DNA of 64,000 bases from Eubacterium sp. AF36-5BH. GTDB taxonomy: Bacteria; Bacillota; Clostridia; Lachnospirales; Lachnospiraceae. The DNA is taken from assembly GCF_003460505.1 (NCBI RefSeq), contig NZ_QTVG01000001.1, forward strand, positions 62,001-126,000, given 5' to 3'. The notes below the pieces were generated by a model. It was not told the DNA's origin, did not search any database, and worked only from the letters and a program-made list of their open reading frames with translations. The translations under genes were made by a program, and so were the position numbers. Shown piece by piece: positions 1-10,300 of this stretch. Each line of letters starts with the position of its first letter. Positions within the stretch are counted from its first letter, which is position 1.

Positions 1-382
1 ATCCTTTACTAGATTGATACATTTTGGTTAAAAAAGAAATTGGTATTATACAAAACAGAACTGATGAAAGAATTAATTGTACAGCAACGCTATAAATCAG
101 TGTTCCCAAAATTTTGCTACCAGCTAATGTATCATATACTATAGAAAAAGCTTGTATCTCATTGACTAATCTAAAAAGTATTAATATTATTACCATAACT
201 AAAGGTAAATATTTTTCTTTTCCAAGCTTACTTAATTGTCGTTTCCTGTTTATTTCCTTTTTAGAAGTATTTTGTGTTTCTACCGCTTTTGTAACACTTT
301 CTTTGTCTATTGTCTTTCCGCAATGAGGACAAGTTGTTGCAAATTCAGAAACTGCCATATTACAATTCGGGCATTTGATCAT
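1..382 (-). CDS. Zinc-ribbon membrane protein, 5' part only
   Basis: The reading frame is open from an ATG at 382 to the left edge, so only the N-terminal 127 codons are visible. The protein starts with a zinc ribbon (CPNC at residues 4-7 and CPHC at 18-21), then a charged linker, then two hydrophobic segments (about residues 59-72 and 91-118). This matches the zinc-ribbon-plus-membrane-domain proteins of Firmicutes, whose role is mostly unknown. The start is supported by a GGAGG about 14 nt upstream and by a promoter with the shared GGTCAG box at 438-479. No function can be assigned from this piece. Confidence 0.75.
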   Translation of the reverse strand, partial: MIKCPNCNMAVSEFATTCPHCGKTIDKESVTKAVETQNTSKKEINRKRQLSKLGKEKYLPLVMVIILILFRLVNEIQAFSIVYDTLAGSKILGTLIYSVAVQLILSSVLFCIIPISFLTKMYQSSKG

Positions 383-437
383 CCTCTTCGTCCTCCATAT
401 TCTTTTCCTTTTTCTATTGTATTTTATTGATAAAACT

Positions 438-479
438 ATTTTAACATATGACATATACCGTTTTTTTCAACAACTGACC
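438..479 (-). promoter_or_regulatory. Promoter with GGTCAG box (copy A)
   Basis: On the minus strand GGTCA (479-475) is followed by GTTGTTGAAAAAAA and, after 31 bp, a TAAAAT -10 hexamer (443-438). The predicted start site is near 431, giving a leader of about 50 nt before the ATG at 382. The same layout recurs at 5146, 7228, 10796 and 14638. Confidence 0.55.
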
Positions 480-550
480 CCTTAGTACTTTTACACATTT
501 TAGCAAGTGCATTTTTCTAAGATATATTGATATTTTTTTATAGGAATTTC

Positions 551-568
551 TTATTCGCTATTTTTCAT
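551..568 (-). other. Five-codon ORF behind a perfect Shine-Dalgarno, likely gene relic
   Basis: An AAGGAGG lies 10 nt before an ATG at 568, which opens MKNSE and then a TAA. The frame after the stop continues for about 16 sensible codons to a second TAA. This looks like the head of a lost gene rather than a functional leader peptide. The rest of 383-630 holds only promoter A and AT-rich sequence. Confidence 0.25.
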
Positions 569-630
569 ATTAGCTAACCTCCTTTTTTATTCTTATACTA
601 TACCTTTAAATACTTTGTTGTATTAACTTC

Positions 631-3015
631 CTACAATTCCACTATATTTCCTGAAAGCATATTTTTATATTTATTATCACAAGTTACAAAAATAACCTGG
701 TTACCGGCATCAGCAAATTTCTGAACCAACTTACACGCTTGCTCTGTTCTGTTTTCATCCATCTCTGTAAATGGGTCGTCAAAAACTACAAGACCACCAC
801 CATCAGGGAATAAATGTTCAAGTATTGCCAGTCTAAAAGCAAGGGCAATCGTGTCTTTTGTACCCTCTGAGAGAATTTCATAAGTCATGTGATTATTACC
901 ACTTTGAATATTTACATCCATATTTTCATCCATAGACTTAAGATTAATTCTGCCATCAGTAATTACAGAAAGATACTCAGCGAACCTATCCTGAACATCA
1001 GACATTGTACTTTCGCCAGCCATATTCTCACGAGTCGCTTTAAGAACTGCTAAAATATGATTCCATCTTTCGCAGTCATCCTTAAGTTTCTGAAATTCTA
1101 TTGTTGCATCATCAATCTGAGTTCTCAAATCCTCAGGTGCCACATCACCAAGCTCTTTTTCATGCCCACTGAGAGCTTCCTTTGCCTCTTCAATCTGGTT
1201 GGTAGCATCTTCAATATTGGAATTAAGTGTTTCTTTGTAAACTTTGGCATCTTCAATATCACGATACTTCTTTGGAATGTTTTCAACGTCACCCTGTTGC
1301 GAATCAATCTCTGCAAGTTTGGCTTCTGCTTCTTCAAGTTTTTTCTTCATGCAATCAACAGGTGCCTCGGCATCGTATTCTCCTTCTATGGAATTGCACT
1401 TCTGTTTTAACATTGCTTCATAAGAATCTATTGATTCAGAACCGCAAAGTTCCTTAATCTTCTTATCAAGTCCCTCCAGTTCTGAAGACTTTTCCTTATG
1501 ATGTTCATAATCTTCATCAAGCTTATCAAGATCTATGCCTTCTATAAGATTATCATAATCTTTCTGAGCAACACTTAAATTATGATATGCTGCTGTATAC
1601 TCCTCTCTCTTAGTTCTAAGTTCATCAAGGTCCTTTACTTTGCATTTTGAAAGAAGTGCTTCTCTTTCCTTATTATTCTCATCAAGCTGTCGCTTAACAT
1701 CTTCCACATCTACGCCCTTTGCTGCAATTGTCATACTCATAACACCTGGAACTGTAATCTCTACAGTTTCATTAATATCAAATTCACCGGCAGAAATATC
1801 TACGTCCTTGCCTGTAGCAACTGATTTGACCTGAATGTCGGTGTTTCCAAGCTTCTTAATATTAGCTACAAGATTAAGATTAGAAAGCTGTGCTTGCAAA
1901 CTGTTAATATCTGACTCAAGATCAACAAGCTTTTTATCATCTTCGGCAGTTATTTCTGTCTTCCCTTCGATTGCTTTTTTTGCCTCAACAAGACTATCTT
2001 TTGCTGCCTGGATTTCTTTATACTGCGAAATTATAGCCTGCGCCTTAGAGAGCGTCTTTAAATGTAAAGCTTCTTCATATTCTTTGAGAAGCTGTGGATA
2101 TTCCTTTAAATCTGCAGAAATTTTGTTTCTCGCCTTTAAATACTCATCCTTAAGTTTCATATTACTATTATAAGTAGCAAGCGCTACTGCATAACGTTCA
2201 TACTCGTCTTTTTCAGCCTGATAATTTTCCAGTTTTTCTTTAGCTTCATTGATTTTGTTATTGTCATTATCAATAGCTTTTTCTGCAAGTTCACTCTTCT
2301 GCAAAGCATACTCAAGTTCTGCTTTAGTATAATAAGCCTCCAGAATAGCTCCTACACCTTGAACCCATTTATTTTCAATTCCTCGTTTTTTATCAGGACC
2401 ATCATTTACAAAATCCCAATGTCCACTAAGTGCATCAATCTTTTCCTGAATAATCTTTTCAATTTCTTCCGGAGCAATTCCTTCTGTTGATGACATTCCT
2501 CCGGACGCAATAATAGAAACCAAATCCTGTTTTACAAGTGCTTTTTTGTCTAGCTTGTTTAAAATGTGCTCAACCACATTTGCCTGACTTTTTTGAGATG
2601 CAAAAACCACATCATCATAAAGCCCCCTCTTGTAAACCAATTCACCATCAATTATCTCTCTAATCTTTTTCTCATTTGCAATAATTCCGTCGTTTGAAGA
2701 CTCTAGTTCACACATCTCTGAAGCCCCCCACTTCTTCTGAAGGGTATACAGACCATCATCTGTAGCGAACACTAACGTTCCATCTACAACATCTCCCTTG
2801 GAATCAGAAGGCATAAATCTTGCAATGAAATCTTTGTCTTCTTTCTTACTCCTACTAAGCTTAGAGTCTCTATATAAAGTCTGATAAATAAGCTCAACCA
2901 TGGTACTTTTACCGGTCTCATTATTACCAACCAATACATTTAGTCCGTCTTCAAATTCTACCTCTTTATTCTTAATACCTGCAAACTGTCTAGTTTTAAC
3001 TGATTTAATATTCAT
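631..3015 (-). CDS. SbcC/YhaN-like SMC-family ATPase
   Basis: A 794-residue ATPase of the Rad50/SbcC class, which with a metallophosphoesterase forms a complex that processes DNA ends. Walker A is GNNETGKST at residues 30-38. The centre is a long charged heptad-rich coiled coil (about 190-680). The ABC signature LSEGTKD is at 715 and Walker B GLVVFDDP at about 741-748. No CxxC zinc hook is present in the middle, and the protein is shorter than typical SbcC. It is therefore closer to the YhaN type of Bacillus than to true SbcC. Start: GAGGAGGT lies 8 nt before the ATG. It follows the nuclease gene after 14 bp, so the two are one operon. Confidence 0.8.
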   Translation of the reverse strand: MNIKSVKTRQFAGIKNKEVEFEDGLNVLVGNNETGKSTMVELIYQTLYRDSKLSRSKKEDKDFIARFMPSDSKGDVVDGTLVFATDDGLYTLQKKWGASEMCELESSNDGIIANEKKIREIIDGELVYKRGLYDDVVFASQKSQANVVEHILNKLDKKALVKQDLVSIIASGGMSSTEGIAPEEIEKIIQEKIDALSGHWDFVNDGPDKKRGIENKWVQGVGAILEAYYTKAELEYALQKSELAEKAIDNDNNKINEAKEKLENYQAEKDEYERYAVALATYNSNMKLKDEYLKARNKISADLKEYPQLLKEYEEALHLKTLSKAQAIISQYKEIQAAKDSLVEAKKAIEGKTEITAEDDKKLVDLESDINSLQAQLSNLNLVANIKKLGNTDIQVKSVATGKDVDISAGEFDINETVEITVPGVMSMTIAAKGVDVEDVKRQLDENNKEREALLSKCKVKDLDELRTKREEYTAAYHNLSVAQKDYDNLIEGIDLDKLDEDYEHHKEKSSELEGLDKKIKELCGSESIDSYEAMLKQKCNSIEGEYDAEAPVDCMKKKLEEAEAKLAEIDSQQGDVENIPKKYRDIEDAKVYKETLNSNIEDATNQIEEAKEALSGHEKELGDVAPEDLRTQIDDATIEFQKLKDDCERWNHILAVLKATRENMAGESTMSDVQDRFAEYLSVITDGRINLKSMDENMDVNIQSGNNHMTYEILSEGTKDTIALAFRLAILEHLFPDGGGLVVFDDPFTEMDENRTEQACKLVQKFADAGNQVIFVTCDNKYKNMLSGNIVEL

Positions 3016-3029
3016 ATGTACAACCTCCT

Positions 3030-4157
3030 CTATTTCAATGATTTCACAATATCATACGCCATCTGAAGCTCCACTGGATCATCCAATAGACCTTCCAAAA
3101 ATTTGGCTGCAAAACCAATTTCTGAAAACTCATTTTCAATCTTTTCACTGGTAATCTTCTCACTTAAATCATTGTCAAGAATCTTGTAGTTCAAGAATCT
3201 ACTAAGTTGAGCCTCGTAAATTGCTTCTTTTTTCTGATATTCAGATGCATCTATACTTCCGGAGATTGTCAGTCTTACAATTGAGTTGCTAGAGTAATCT
3301 TTTACTAATTCTTCGATAGTCTTTTCTAAAGACTTATTGTCTGTAGCATTAAAGGTCAACTTCTCATCGTAGTATCTTATTCTTCCGGTTACTACACGTT
3401 TAGCCAAAATTTTCTTAATTCCATCGTTGTTCTGTAATGTAATCACAAAGGCATTACCTTCTGTATTATTGTGCAAATCAAGTTGTTCATGTGTTCCGGC
3501 ATTAAAAATAGTATAGCCTGTCTTTTCCTCATTAGCTGGAATTGCAGGTTCTGTCACATGAGCATGTCCCAATAACCACACATCCATTGGAATACTGTCA
3601 AGCTCAGTTCTAGTCATTGGAAAATACTCCCCTTCTGTATCAATTGCAAGTCCTTCCAAAGCGCCATGAGCAATACCAATATTATACTTGCTCACACCAT
3701 CAATATTCTCTTCCTTTATCCAATCCAAGCGATTAGTGTCACTATGCTTACTATCGCAATAAGCAGGATAAAAAACAGCAGGTCCATCACTACTATCAAA
3801 TTCATACGGCTGGTATTCATTAAGTACAATAATATTGCTATGCGCATCTGCCATAGTCATAAAATCATTCCATAGCTGTTCATTGCCTGAATAAAAATCA
3901 TGATTTCCGGGAAGCACCAAAACATTCTGATTAAAACCTGCAAGAATCTCAACTACACGTTTAACATCCTTTTTTGTTATTGCATAAGTATTATCAAAAA
4001 GGTCACCTGTAATAATGAAGAACTCACATTGCTCTTTTTCTGCAGTTTCTACCATATCCTTAAGGCAAAGGAATCTACTTTCTATCAACTGATTTTTAAT
4101 ACTATATTTATCAAATTTTCTTCCTATGTGATTATCACCTGTAACAAATAACTTCAT
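3030..4157 (-). CDS. SbcD/YhaO-like metallophosphoesterase
   Basis: A 375-residue calcineurin-like phosphoesterase, the expected nuclease partner of the ATPase just downstream. The metal-binding motifs are visible in order: GDNH at 7-10 (the usual D-x-H with N in the middle), GD at 51-52, GNHD at 84-87, H164, and GHAH at 197-200. A C-terminal capping region of about 150 residues follows. A good AGGAGG precedes the ATG at 4157. The best family match is YhaO-type DNA repair exonuclease. All catalytic residues appear intact. Confidence 0.8.
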   Translation of the reverse strand: MKLFVTGDNHIGRKFDKYSIKNQLIESRFLCLKDMVETAEKEQCEFFIITGDLFDNTYAITKKDVKRVVEILAGFNQNVLVLPGNHDFYSGNEQLWNDFMTMADAHSNIIVLNEYQPYEFDSSDGPAVFYPAYCDSKHSDTNRLDWIKEENIDGVSKYNIGIAHGALEGLAIDTEGEYFPMTRTELDSIPMDVWLLGHAHVTEPAIPANEEKTGYTIFNAGTHEQLDLHNNTEGNAFVITLQNNDGIKKILAKRVVTGRIRYYDEKLTFNATDNKSLEKTIEELVKDYSSNSIVRLTISGSIDASEYQKKEAIYEAQLSRFLNYKILDNDLSEKITSEKIENEFSEIGFAAKFLEGLLDDPVELQMAYDIVKSLK

Positions 4158-4269
4158 TCCGCTATCCTCCTACTATCTTCTATTTTTCGTCATTTTATTA
4201 ACTAGCTCTTCCAGACTACTGCACTCGCGTGCTTCCAGTATGTATTAAAGGCTGTCTGAATAATTAATT

Positions 4270-4875
4270 TCAATTTTTATTAAAAATCAATTCTACTGGG
4301 TCATCCCATCCCGGACTCTTATCTGTCATTCCATCATATCCTATATAAATCGTATCTCCTTTTCTTTTCATAAACTCTTCCAGTGGCATAATATAAGGAT
4401 CAGGACCAGATATTTGTCTTACTCTACTGCATACAAATTCGTATTCATCTTTTGCCTTATCTTCGTTACTAAAATAAATATCATAAGACGAAACTTCTTC
4501 TTCCTCTTGCATTGTGACCTTGCCATTATTTCTCTCTATAATAACATCATGTGAAAGACCACAATAACAATCAAGTATTGTCGCATATACTTCATAATGA
4601 AAATTTCTAAATATTTCCTTGTCAGCTTCCGATTCCTGCAGCTCTGCAAGTTCATCTATATAGCTATTTATTTCTGCCACAAGGCTTAGAACAGTATTCT
4701 CAAGACCTCCTGATGCTTCATCAAATATTATGCTTCTATTCTCTGAGTCATATTCGTCAACACTATAAAAAACATATTTCTGATTTAGTATTTTGTGTTC
4801 CAAAATTTCCTTTATTATTTCAAATTCTTTGTCAGTATTTACGTCTAACCTAAAGTCACAATAAACTTCTGCCAT
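4270..4875 (-). CDS. Hypothetical acidic protein
   Basis: About 201 residues, soluble, acidic, with no signal peptide or membrane segment. I do not recognise the family. The chosen ATG at 4875 (MAEVYCDF) is preceded by AAGGAG at a good distance. An upstream ATG at 4929 overlaps the preceding stop and has only a weak site. The gene sits 43 bp downstream of a 60-residue gene and is probably cotranscribed with it from the promoter at 5146-5186. The C-terminus contains SPGWDDPVEL. An immunity-type role is conceivable from its size and acidity, but nothing proves it. Confidence 0.6.
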   Translation of the reverse strand: MAEVYCDFRLDVNTDKEFEIIKEILEHKILNQKYVFYSVDEYDSENRSIIFDEASGGLENTVLSLVAEINSYIDELAELQESEADKEIFRNFHYEVYATILDCYCGLSHDVIIERNNGKVTMQEEEEVSSYDIYFSNEDKAKDEYEFVCSRVRQISGPDPYIMPLEEFMKRKGDTIYIGYDGMTDKSPGWDDPVELIFNKN

Positions 4876-4918
4876 ATTTTTATCTCTCCTTATCTCGCAT
4901 TTTTCCGTTCTTAACACT

Positions 4919-5101
4919 TTATTTTTCATATTTTCCTAAATTGATTCTTTCCCTTGCAGCAATTTCAATCAGTCTGTCATCTGATGCACTTTCTACATCC
5001 GACAAGCCACCCATTGCCATACCAGCACCTCCAAACATAGCCGTACCATAATAATCTTCCAAATCATTTCTTAAAGCATCGTAATCCATATCTTTGTTCA
5101 T
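4919..5101 (-). CDS. Small acidic protein of 60 residues
   Basis: The product begins MNKDMDYDALRNDLEDYYG and ends in NLGKYEK. It has a glycine/methionine-rich stretch (residues 23-32) and an acidic helix. The open frame extends upstream to 5155, but a -10 hexamer sits at 5146-5151, so a start there cannot be transcribed. The ATG at 5101 follows GAAGGGAGAAAG and is the likely start. Small proteins that begin in a similar way occur in gut Clostridia, as far as I recall, with no known function. It is the first gene of a two-gene unit. Confidence 0.65.
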   Translation of the reverse strand: MNKDMDYDALRNDLEDYYGTAMFGGAGMAMGGLSDVESASDDRLIEIAARERINLGKYEK

Positions 5102-5145
5102 AACTTTCTCCCTTCTTCCATATTTTCCCTCTGTCTCATAGTAAT

Positions 5146-5186
5146 ATTTTACCATGTTTTTTGTTAGTTTTTTTCAAAATTTGACC
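5146..5186 (-). promoter_or_regulatory. Promoter with GGTCA box (copy B)
   Basis: GGTCA (5186-5182) is followed by AATTTTGAAAAAAA and, after 30 bp, TAAAAT (5151-5146). The -10 overlaps the furthest upstream possible start of the small gene, which fixes that gene's start at 5101. Confidence 0.5.
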
Positions 5187-5234
5187 TTTTTGCACAATTT
5201 TTTTCATATAAATTTTCACTAATTGCTAAATACC

Positions 5235-5277
5235 TTTTATGTAATAATTATTTCAACAAATTACTTATTACATAAAA
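5235..5277. repeat. 13-bp perfect inverted repeat
   Basis: The arms TTTTATGTAATAA (5235-5247) and TTATTACATAAAA (5265-5277) are exact reverse complements around a 17-nt loop. No T-run follows on either strand, so it is not a standard terminator. It lies upstream of promoter copy B and may be a protein-binding palindrome. The rest of 5187-5391 is AT-rich without an ORF. Confidence 0.5.
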
Positions 5278-5391
5278 AACAGTCCTACAAAATTTTTCAA
5301 CTCTGTATTTCTTCTTTTCATAAATGATAATAAATAAAGAAATGCCTGTTTAAATTCTGTAAAACTGTTTCTTACGTTGTATAGTTATATT

Positions 5392-6680
5392 CTATTTTTT
5401 AACTTTTCTTGTTTTAGACCAACGGCTATGAATTTTTCTTCCATTAACTATAGCGTAGGTTCTTATTTTAAAGAAATAAGTTCCTTTGGATTTCAGCCTG
5501 CTTACATCAGCCGTCATTCCTGTAGCACCTTTTTTCTTTTTGCTCTTTTTTATGTTTTTAATTGTTTTCACTTTTTTAAATTTTCCTTGGGTGCCTTTTC
5601 TCATATACACCTCAACGCCTTTGCTGTTGTCTTTTATTACTCCCCATGACAAAATCCATATGGTTTTGCTTTTTCTTAAAGTTAATTTAGGCTTTTTAGG
5701 CACGCCTCTAACATACGTTGACCAAATGACTGACCAGGTTACTTTATTATTTTTTCCATGACAATTTTACAGAATGGTAATTCAGTTCTTTTACACTTTT
5801 TATTTTGAATTTGCCTGATGGTGTAATATCAAAATATCCTTTCGTAGTTTTAGTATTATTCCTGCCTTACGTTGTCTGATTTCCTGCATCTTCTGTTGGG
5901 TTTATATCAGATGTACTATTTGGGGTTGTTTCTGTTGGTCCAACCGGTGTATTTTCCTTAGTTTCAGATATTTCAGACTCACCAGATTCTGTTGATGTAT
6001 TGTTAGTCACTTCCGTTGTTACATTACCGCTTGCCTCTGTTGTTGTATTATCTGATGTCTCTCCATTATTGTTTTCAAATTCATAGGCATACCTTTTTTT
6101 GCCAGTTCAATATTGGGATTTTTTATTGTCATAGTAGTTAATTCAGGGCAATTAGCAAAAATTTGATCCTTTATCTCTGGTACCTTACTTGGAATTGTGA
6201 TTTTTTTAAGTTTTGCATCATATTGAAATGCATAATTTTCAATGTATTCAATACTTTCAGGTAGGTAAACATATTCAAGTTTTCTTTTATAACTCATCCC
6301 TGATGCCACAATTCCTTCAACTCCATTACCTATTATTACAGTTTTACAGCCTAACTCCGGCAACATAGTTTTTTTAATAATAACACCTTTATTACCAACA
6401 AAATAGAATCCAGCCGTATAACCTACCACATTTTCCCCACCATCAGGCCATGATTTTGGAAAATTTACTGCATATCCTGTTGTTACGTCTTTCATATTAT
6501 TACATCCGTAAAAAGCATTATCTTCAATTGTTCCACATGGAATTTTATCGTAACCTCCATTTGGATTTGCGTTAGATGACAAAAAATGTATACAGATTCA
6601 AGTCCCGTACAATTAAAGAATGCATAGTCAGACACTCTGCTTATATGCTTAAGTAATACTATTTCTCCCCTCCTGCCACG
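5392..6680 (-). pseudogene. Deleted BspA-like surface protein pseudogene
   Basis: This is a paralogue of the leucine-rich surface genes at 10909-13086 and 14699-16969. Aligned by eye to them it has lost about 149 bp (joined at ttttttcca near 5757), 261 bp (joined at gttgtctga near 5877), 88 bp (joined at attgttttca near 6073), 111 bp (joined at atcaggcca near 6450) and about 435 bp including the signal peptide (near 6665). It also has a one-base loss in an A-run near 6583 and a TCA-to-TAA nonsense change near 5865. The last about 370 bp are almost identical to the 3' end of the gene at 14699, differing at only a few bases. It cannot make a full protein. Confidence 0.85.
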
Positions 6681-6750
6681 CATAACCTCTTATTAAGTTC
6701 TATAAATATAAGATCTTTCGTGTTATTTTACGCTTGTATTTTATATATAA

Positions 6751-6792
6751 ATTATATCACACCATACCACTATAGTCATTTTTACTGCAACT
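6751..6792 (-). promoter_or_regulatory. Degenerate promoter of the BspA pseudogene
   Basis: TATAAT (6756-6751) has the sequence AGTTG 31 bp upstream (6792-6788), the same geometry as the GGTCAG promoters but with a weakened box. The block is nearly identical to the promoter of the paralogue at 13180-13221. Confidence 0.4.
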
Positions 6793-6804
6793 ATTTATAT
6801 ATAA

Positions 6805-6839
6805 AAATACCTGCCACAATTCGAATGTGACAGGTATTT
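6805..6839 (-). terminator. Terminator hairpin
   Basis: AAATACCTGCCACA (6805-6818) pairs with TGTGACAGGTATTT (6826-6839) around a TTCGAA-containing loop. On the minus strand it is followed by TTTTTATAT. It would end transcripts from the relic at 6968-7240. A decayed copy with the same loop is at about 13246-13285. Confidence 0.6.
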
Positions 6840-6967
6840 CAAACTGATTTTTCATTTTATATATGTTTTTTTCTTTTTTATTTTACCCTTGCTAATAAAA
6901 GAATACTTATGTTGTTCTCCCTTGATGGTTTTAACTTTATGTCTTTCCTCTCAACCTAAGTATCTAC

Positions 6968-7240
6968 CTATATAGTATCTATAAATACTAAATTATAATA
7001 TCCTGGTTTCAAGTCCGTACTAATATAACCATATGCATCAGTAAAACTCTCTCCCACTGCTATATCAGGTGAATATACTGTTCCTGTTTCAACTACACTA
7101 CCATTTGAATCATATAATTTCCATCCAACAGGTACATATGAACTATAATTTGATCCATTAGCATCGTAAGTTTTCTTTCCTGAAACAAATAATTTAGCAC
7201 TAAACTCATTATCAGAACTATAATAATCTTTTTCATATAA
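6968..7240 (-). pseudogene. Relic of a surface-protein C-terminal module
   Basis: One frame reads DYYSSDNEFSAKLFVSGKK through TDAYGYISTDLKPGYYNLVF to a TAG at 6968. This resembles the prealbumin-like or Cna-B-like modules of surface proteins, with a carrier region, VGWKLYDSNG and DLKPGYY. The frame has no start codon: a TGA lies just upstream and the only good ATG is in another frame. A copy of the GGTCAG-type box lies directly in front. It looks like a C-terminal scrap left after a deletion. Confidence 0.5.
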
Positions 7241-7268
7241 TATATGGCGTTTTTTTCAACAACTGCCC
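7228..7268 (-). promoter_or_regulatory. GGTCAG-type box in front of the relic (copy C)
   Basis: GGGCAGTTGTTGAAAAAAA on the minus strand (7268-7250) matches copies A and D except for one base in the box. The -10 position expected 31 bp downstream is degenerate, so this promoter may be dead. Confidence 0.4.
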
Positions 7269-7304
7269 CCTCACACATCATTTTTTCCACTCATTCAACT
7301 TTAA

Positions 7305-7356
7305 TAAAAAATAGCTGATTGAGAACACAATATTGTTATATGAACTCAATCAACTA
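7305..7356 (-). terminator. Terminator of the large BspA gene
   Basis: On the minus strand TAGTTGATTGAG (7356-7345) pairs with CTCAATCAGCTA (7323-7312) with one G-T pair, followed by a run of T. It lies 10 bp past the stop of the gene ending at 7366. Confidence 0.7.
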
Positions 7357-7365
7357 CTTTTTTCT

Positions 7366-10300
7366 TTACTGTACTATAAACGTATATCCATTTTCTTTTG
7401 CCCAGGTTTCTGCAAACGAACCTTTCACTCCCTTTATTTCCGTTAGGGCATTACAATTTAAAAATGTACCTTCACCTATAGCAGTAACGCTACTTGGAAT
7501 TGTTATACTTGTTAAATTAATGCATCCTAAGAATGCCATAGTCCCGATACTCGTTACACTCTTTGGAATTACTATACTAACAAGACTGATACAACCAAAA
7601 AATGCACCATTAGCAATACTTGTTGCCCTATCTGGAACTATGGCGTTTCTTAATTTTTTACAATTTTTAAATGCATTATCTCCTATACCCACCACATTAT
7701 TTGATGTTTTTATACCTATTTGTACATCAGATGTAATAATTTCAGTAAGATCTGTACATTCATCAAATGCGCTATTTCCTATATAGGAAACCTGTTTGTT
7801 AATAGTGATACTTTCCAAACTACTACATTCAGAAAATGCCAAATTCCCTATATCTGTTACGCCTTTTGCTGTGACATTAACTAAACTTTTACAACCTTTA
7901 AACGCAACTTCTCCTATGCTTGATACAGTATTTGGAATTGATATATTCCTCAAATTACTACAGCAATAAAAAGCGCCAGTTTCAATTCCTGTTGCATTAT
8001 CTGGTGTTGCTATTTCTGTGATACTATCTGAAACTATAACTCTATTCAAACTAGTACATTGATTAAATGCATAATGTTGTATAGTTGCTACACTATTTGG
8101 AATCGTAACGCTAATCAATCCACTACATCCCGAGAAAGTGCCATCGGATATACTCGTTAAGCCTTCCGGAATTATTATACTTTCCAAATTAATGCAATTT
8201 CTAAATGCATCATTTCCAATGTAAGTCATTGTTTTGGGCATATCTATATTTTTTAAATTAGTACATTCTTTAAATGCCAAGCCACCTATACTTATAACAC
8301 TATCTGGTAAGGTTATATTTCTTAAATTAGTACATTTATAAAATGTTGTTCCACATATACTTGTCAGGCTCTCTGAAATTGTTATATCATCTAAATTGCT
8401 ACATTGAGAAAATGCTCCTGCACCTATATCGGTTACACTGTTTGGTATTGTGATACTTTTCAAACTGCTACATTCAGAAAATGCTCCTTCACCTATATCG
8501 GTTACACTGTTTGGTATTGTGATACTTTTCAAACTGCTACAAGTTCTAAATGCTCCTTCACCTATTTGAGTTACCCCATTTGGAATTATCACTTTTTGCA
8601 AATTATAACAATTCTCAAACGCTCTCAGACCTATACTTGCACCACCATCTAAATCTGTTTCTTTTGCAAATTTATTTGAATTTGTTATACTCTTCAAACT
8701 ACTACAACCCCTAAACGCACTATATCCTATATTTATTTTTCCATCCGTTAATGTAATATTTTCTAATTTACTACATTCACAAAAAGCTACATCTCCTATA
8801 CTTGTCACACTCTCTGGTATTTCTATATCAATTAAATTTCTGCATTGAGAAAATGCTCCATCCCCAATACTTATCAAATTATCGGGAAGTATAATCCTTG
8901 ACAACTCACTGCAATAATCAAATGCACCACTTTCTATCTTCTTTAAACTATCAGGAAGCGTCATGTTTTTTAAGCTGCTACATCCACTAAATGTGTTTTT
9001 TTCTATACTTGTCACACCTTCAGGAAAATCAATTTTTATTAGTTTATAACATCCTTCAAATGCACTTTCTCCTACCCTTGTCAGACCATTGGGGATTGTT
9101 ATATCAGTTAAATTTGAACAGTACTTAAATGTACCATTTTTTATATTTGTCACTCCTTTTGGTATGATAATTGAATATAATAATTTGCATCCACTAAATG
9201 CACTTTCTCCTATATTGGTTACACTTTCAGGTATAGTAATTTCACTTAATGTACAACATTCATTAAATACATTATCTCCGATGCTTTTTAAACTATTTGG
9301 AAGAATAATTTTTTTCAGACCATTACATTTATAAAATGCTTCATTCCCTATACTTACAACCCCATCTGGTATTGTGATACTTTCTAATTCGCTATATCCA
9401 ACAAATGCACGTTCTCCAACAGCAACAACTTTTTTCCCATTGATTGTATTTGGTATGACTACATTACTGTCATATCCTTTGTACCCAGAAACTTCTACAC
9501 CACCATACACTTCTTTTGTTTTAAATGGTGTCGCCTGAGTTGTAGGTTGTTCTGTCGTAGGTTGTTCTGTTATGGGTTCCGTTGGTTTGACTGTCGTAGG
9601 TTGTTCTGTTATGGGTTCCGTTGGTTTGACTGTTGTAGATTCTGTTGGTTTGACTGTTGTTGGATGTTCTACATTATTATTTGAATCCTTAATGTACGGT
9701 AATTTGACCGCAACATCTCTGTTATAATCAGTCATTCCCAAATTTGCCAACGATATTTTAACTTTGCCACCTATTACTCTATCCATCAAAACAAAATTTA
9801 ATCTCAAATAAGTATTTGCATAATCTTTAATTTCATCTTCAGAAGATGCACCTCTATTACTATTTATTACATAACCTACAGTAGTATTTTTGTTTTTAGT
9901 ATATTTTGCTCCCTCAAAATTAGACTGTGCTGTATAGTTAAAAAAAACACTTGATATTTCATATTTAATAATTGGAGATTTACTCATATTAAACCATATT
10001 GTGCCCTTTTCACTCATATTTGCCACAACTTCAAATCTATACATATCTGTATTTTTATTATATATTAAGCTACATTCATAAATAAGATCATTATGATATA
10101 TTTGCATATATTTATTTTCAAAATTATTACTTGCTAGCCCATTTGAAATAATAAAATTTTTCAACTTATTGTAATAATCAGTAATTGACAATTCTTGTTT
10201 CGAAGGTTTAGTTATTGGTTGTTCCGTCTGCTTTGTAGTTGGCTGTGGTCTTATATGTTTTGTAAATTTTTTCCTTATCGTAACCCTGCATCGATACTTT

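Noticed and set aside
1057..1410. Open frame on the plus strand inside the YhaN-like gene
   Set aside because: It is the complement of a coiled-coil coding region with no ribosome site or recognisable product.
5146..5155. Longer 78-residue form of the small gene at 4919
   Set aside because: Its start codon overlaps the -10 hexamer of the predicted promoter, while an internal ATG at 5101 has a good ribosome site.
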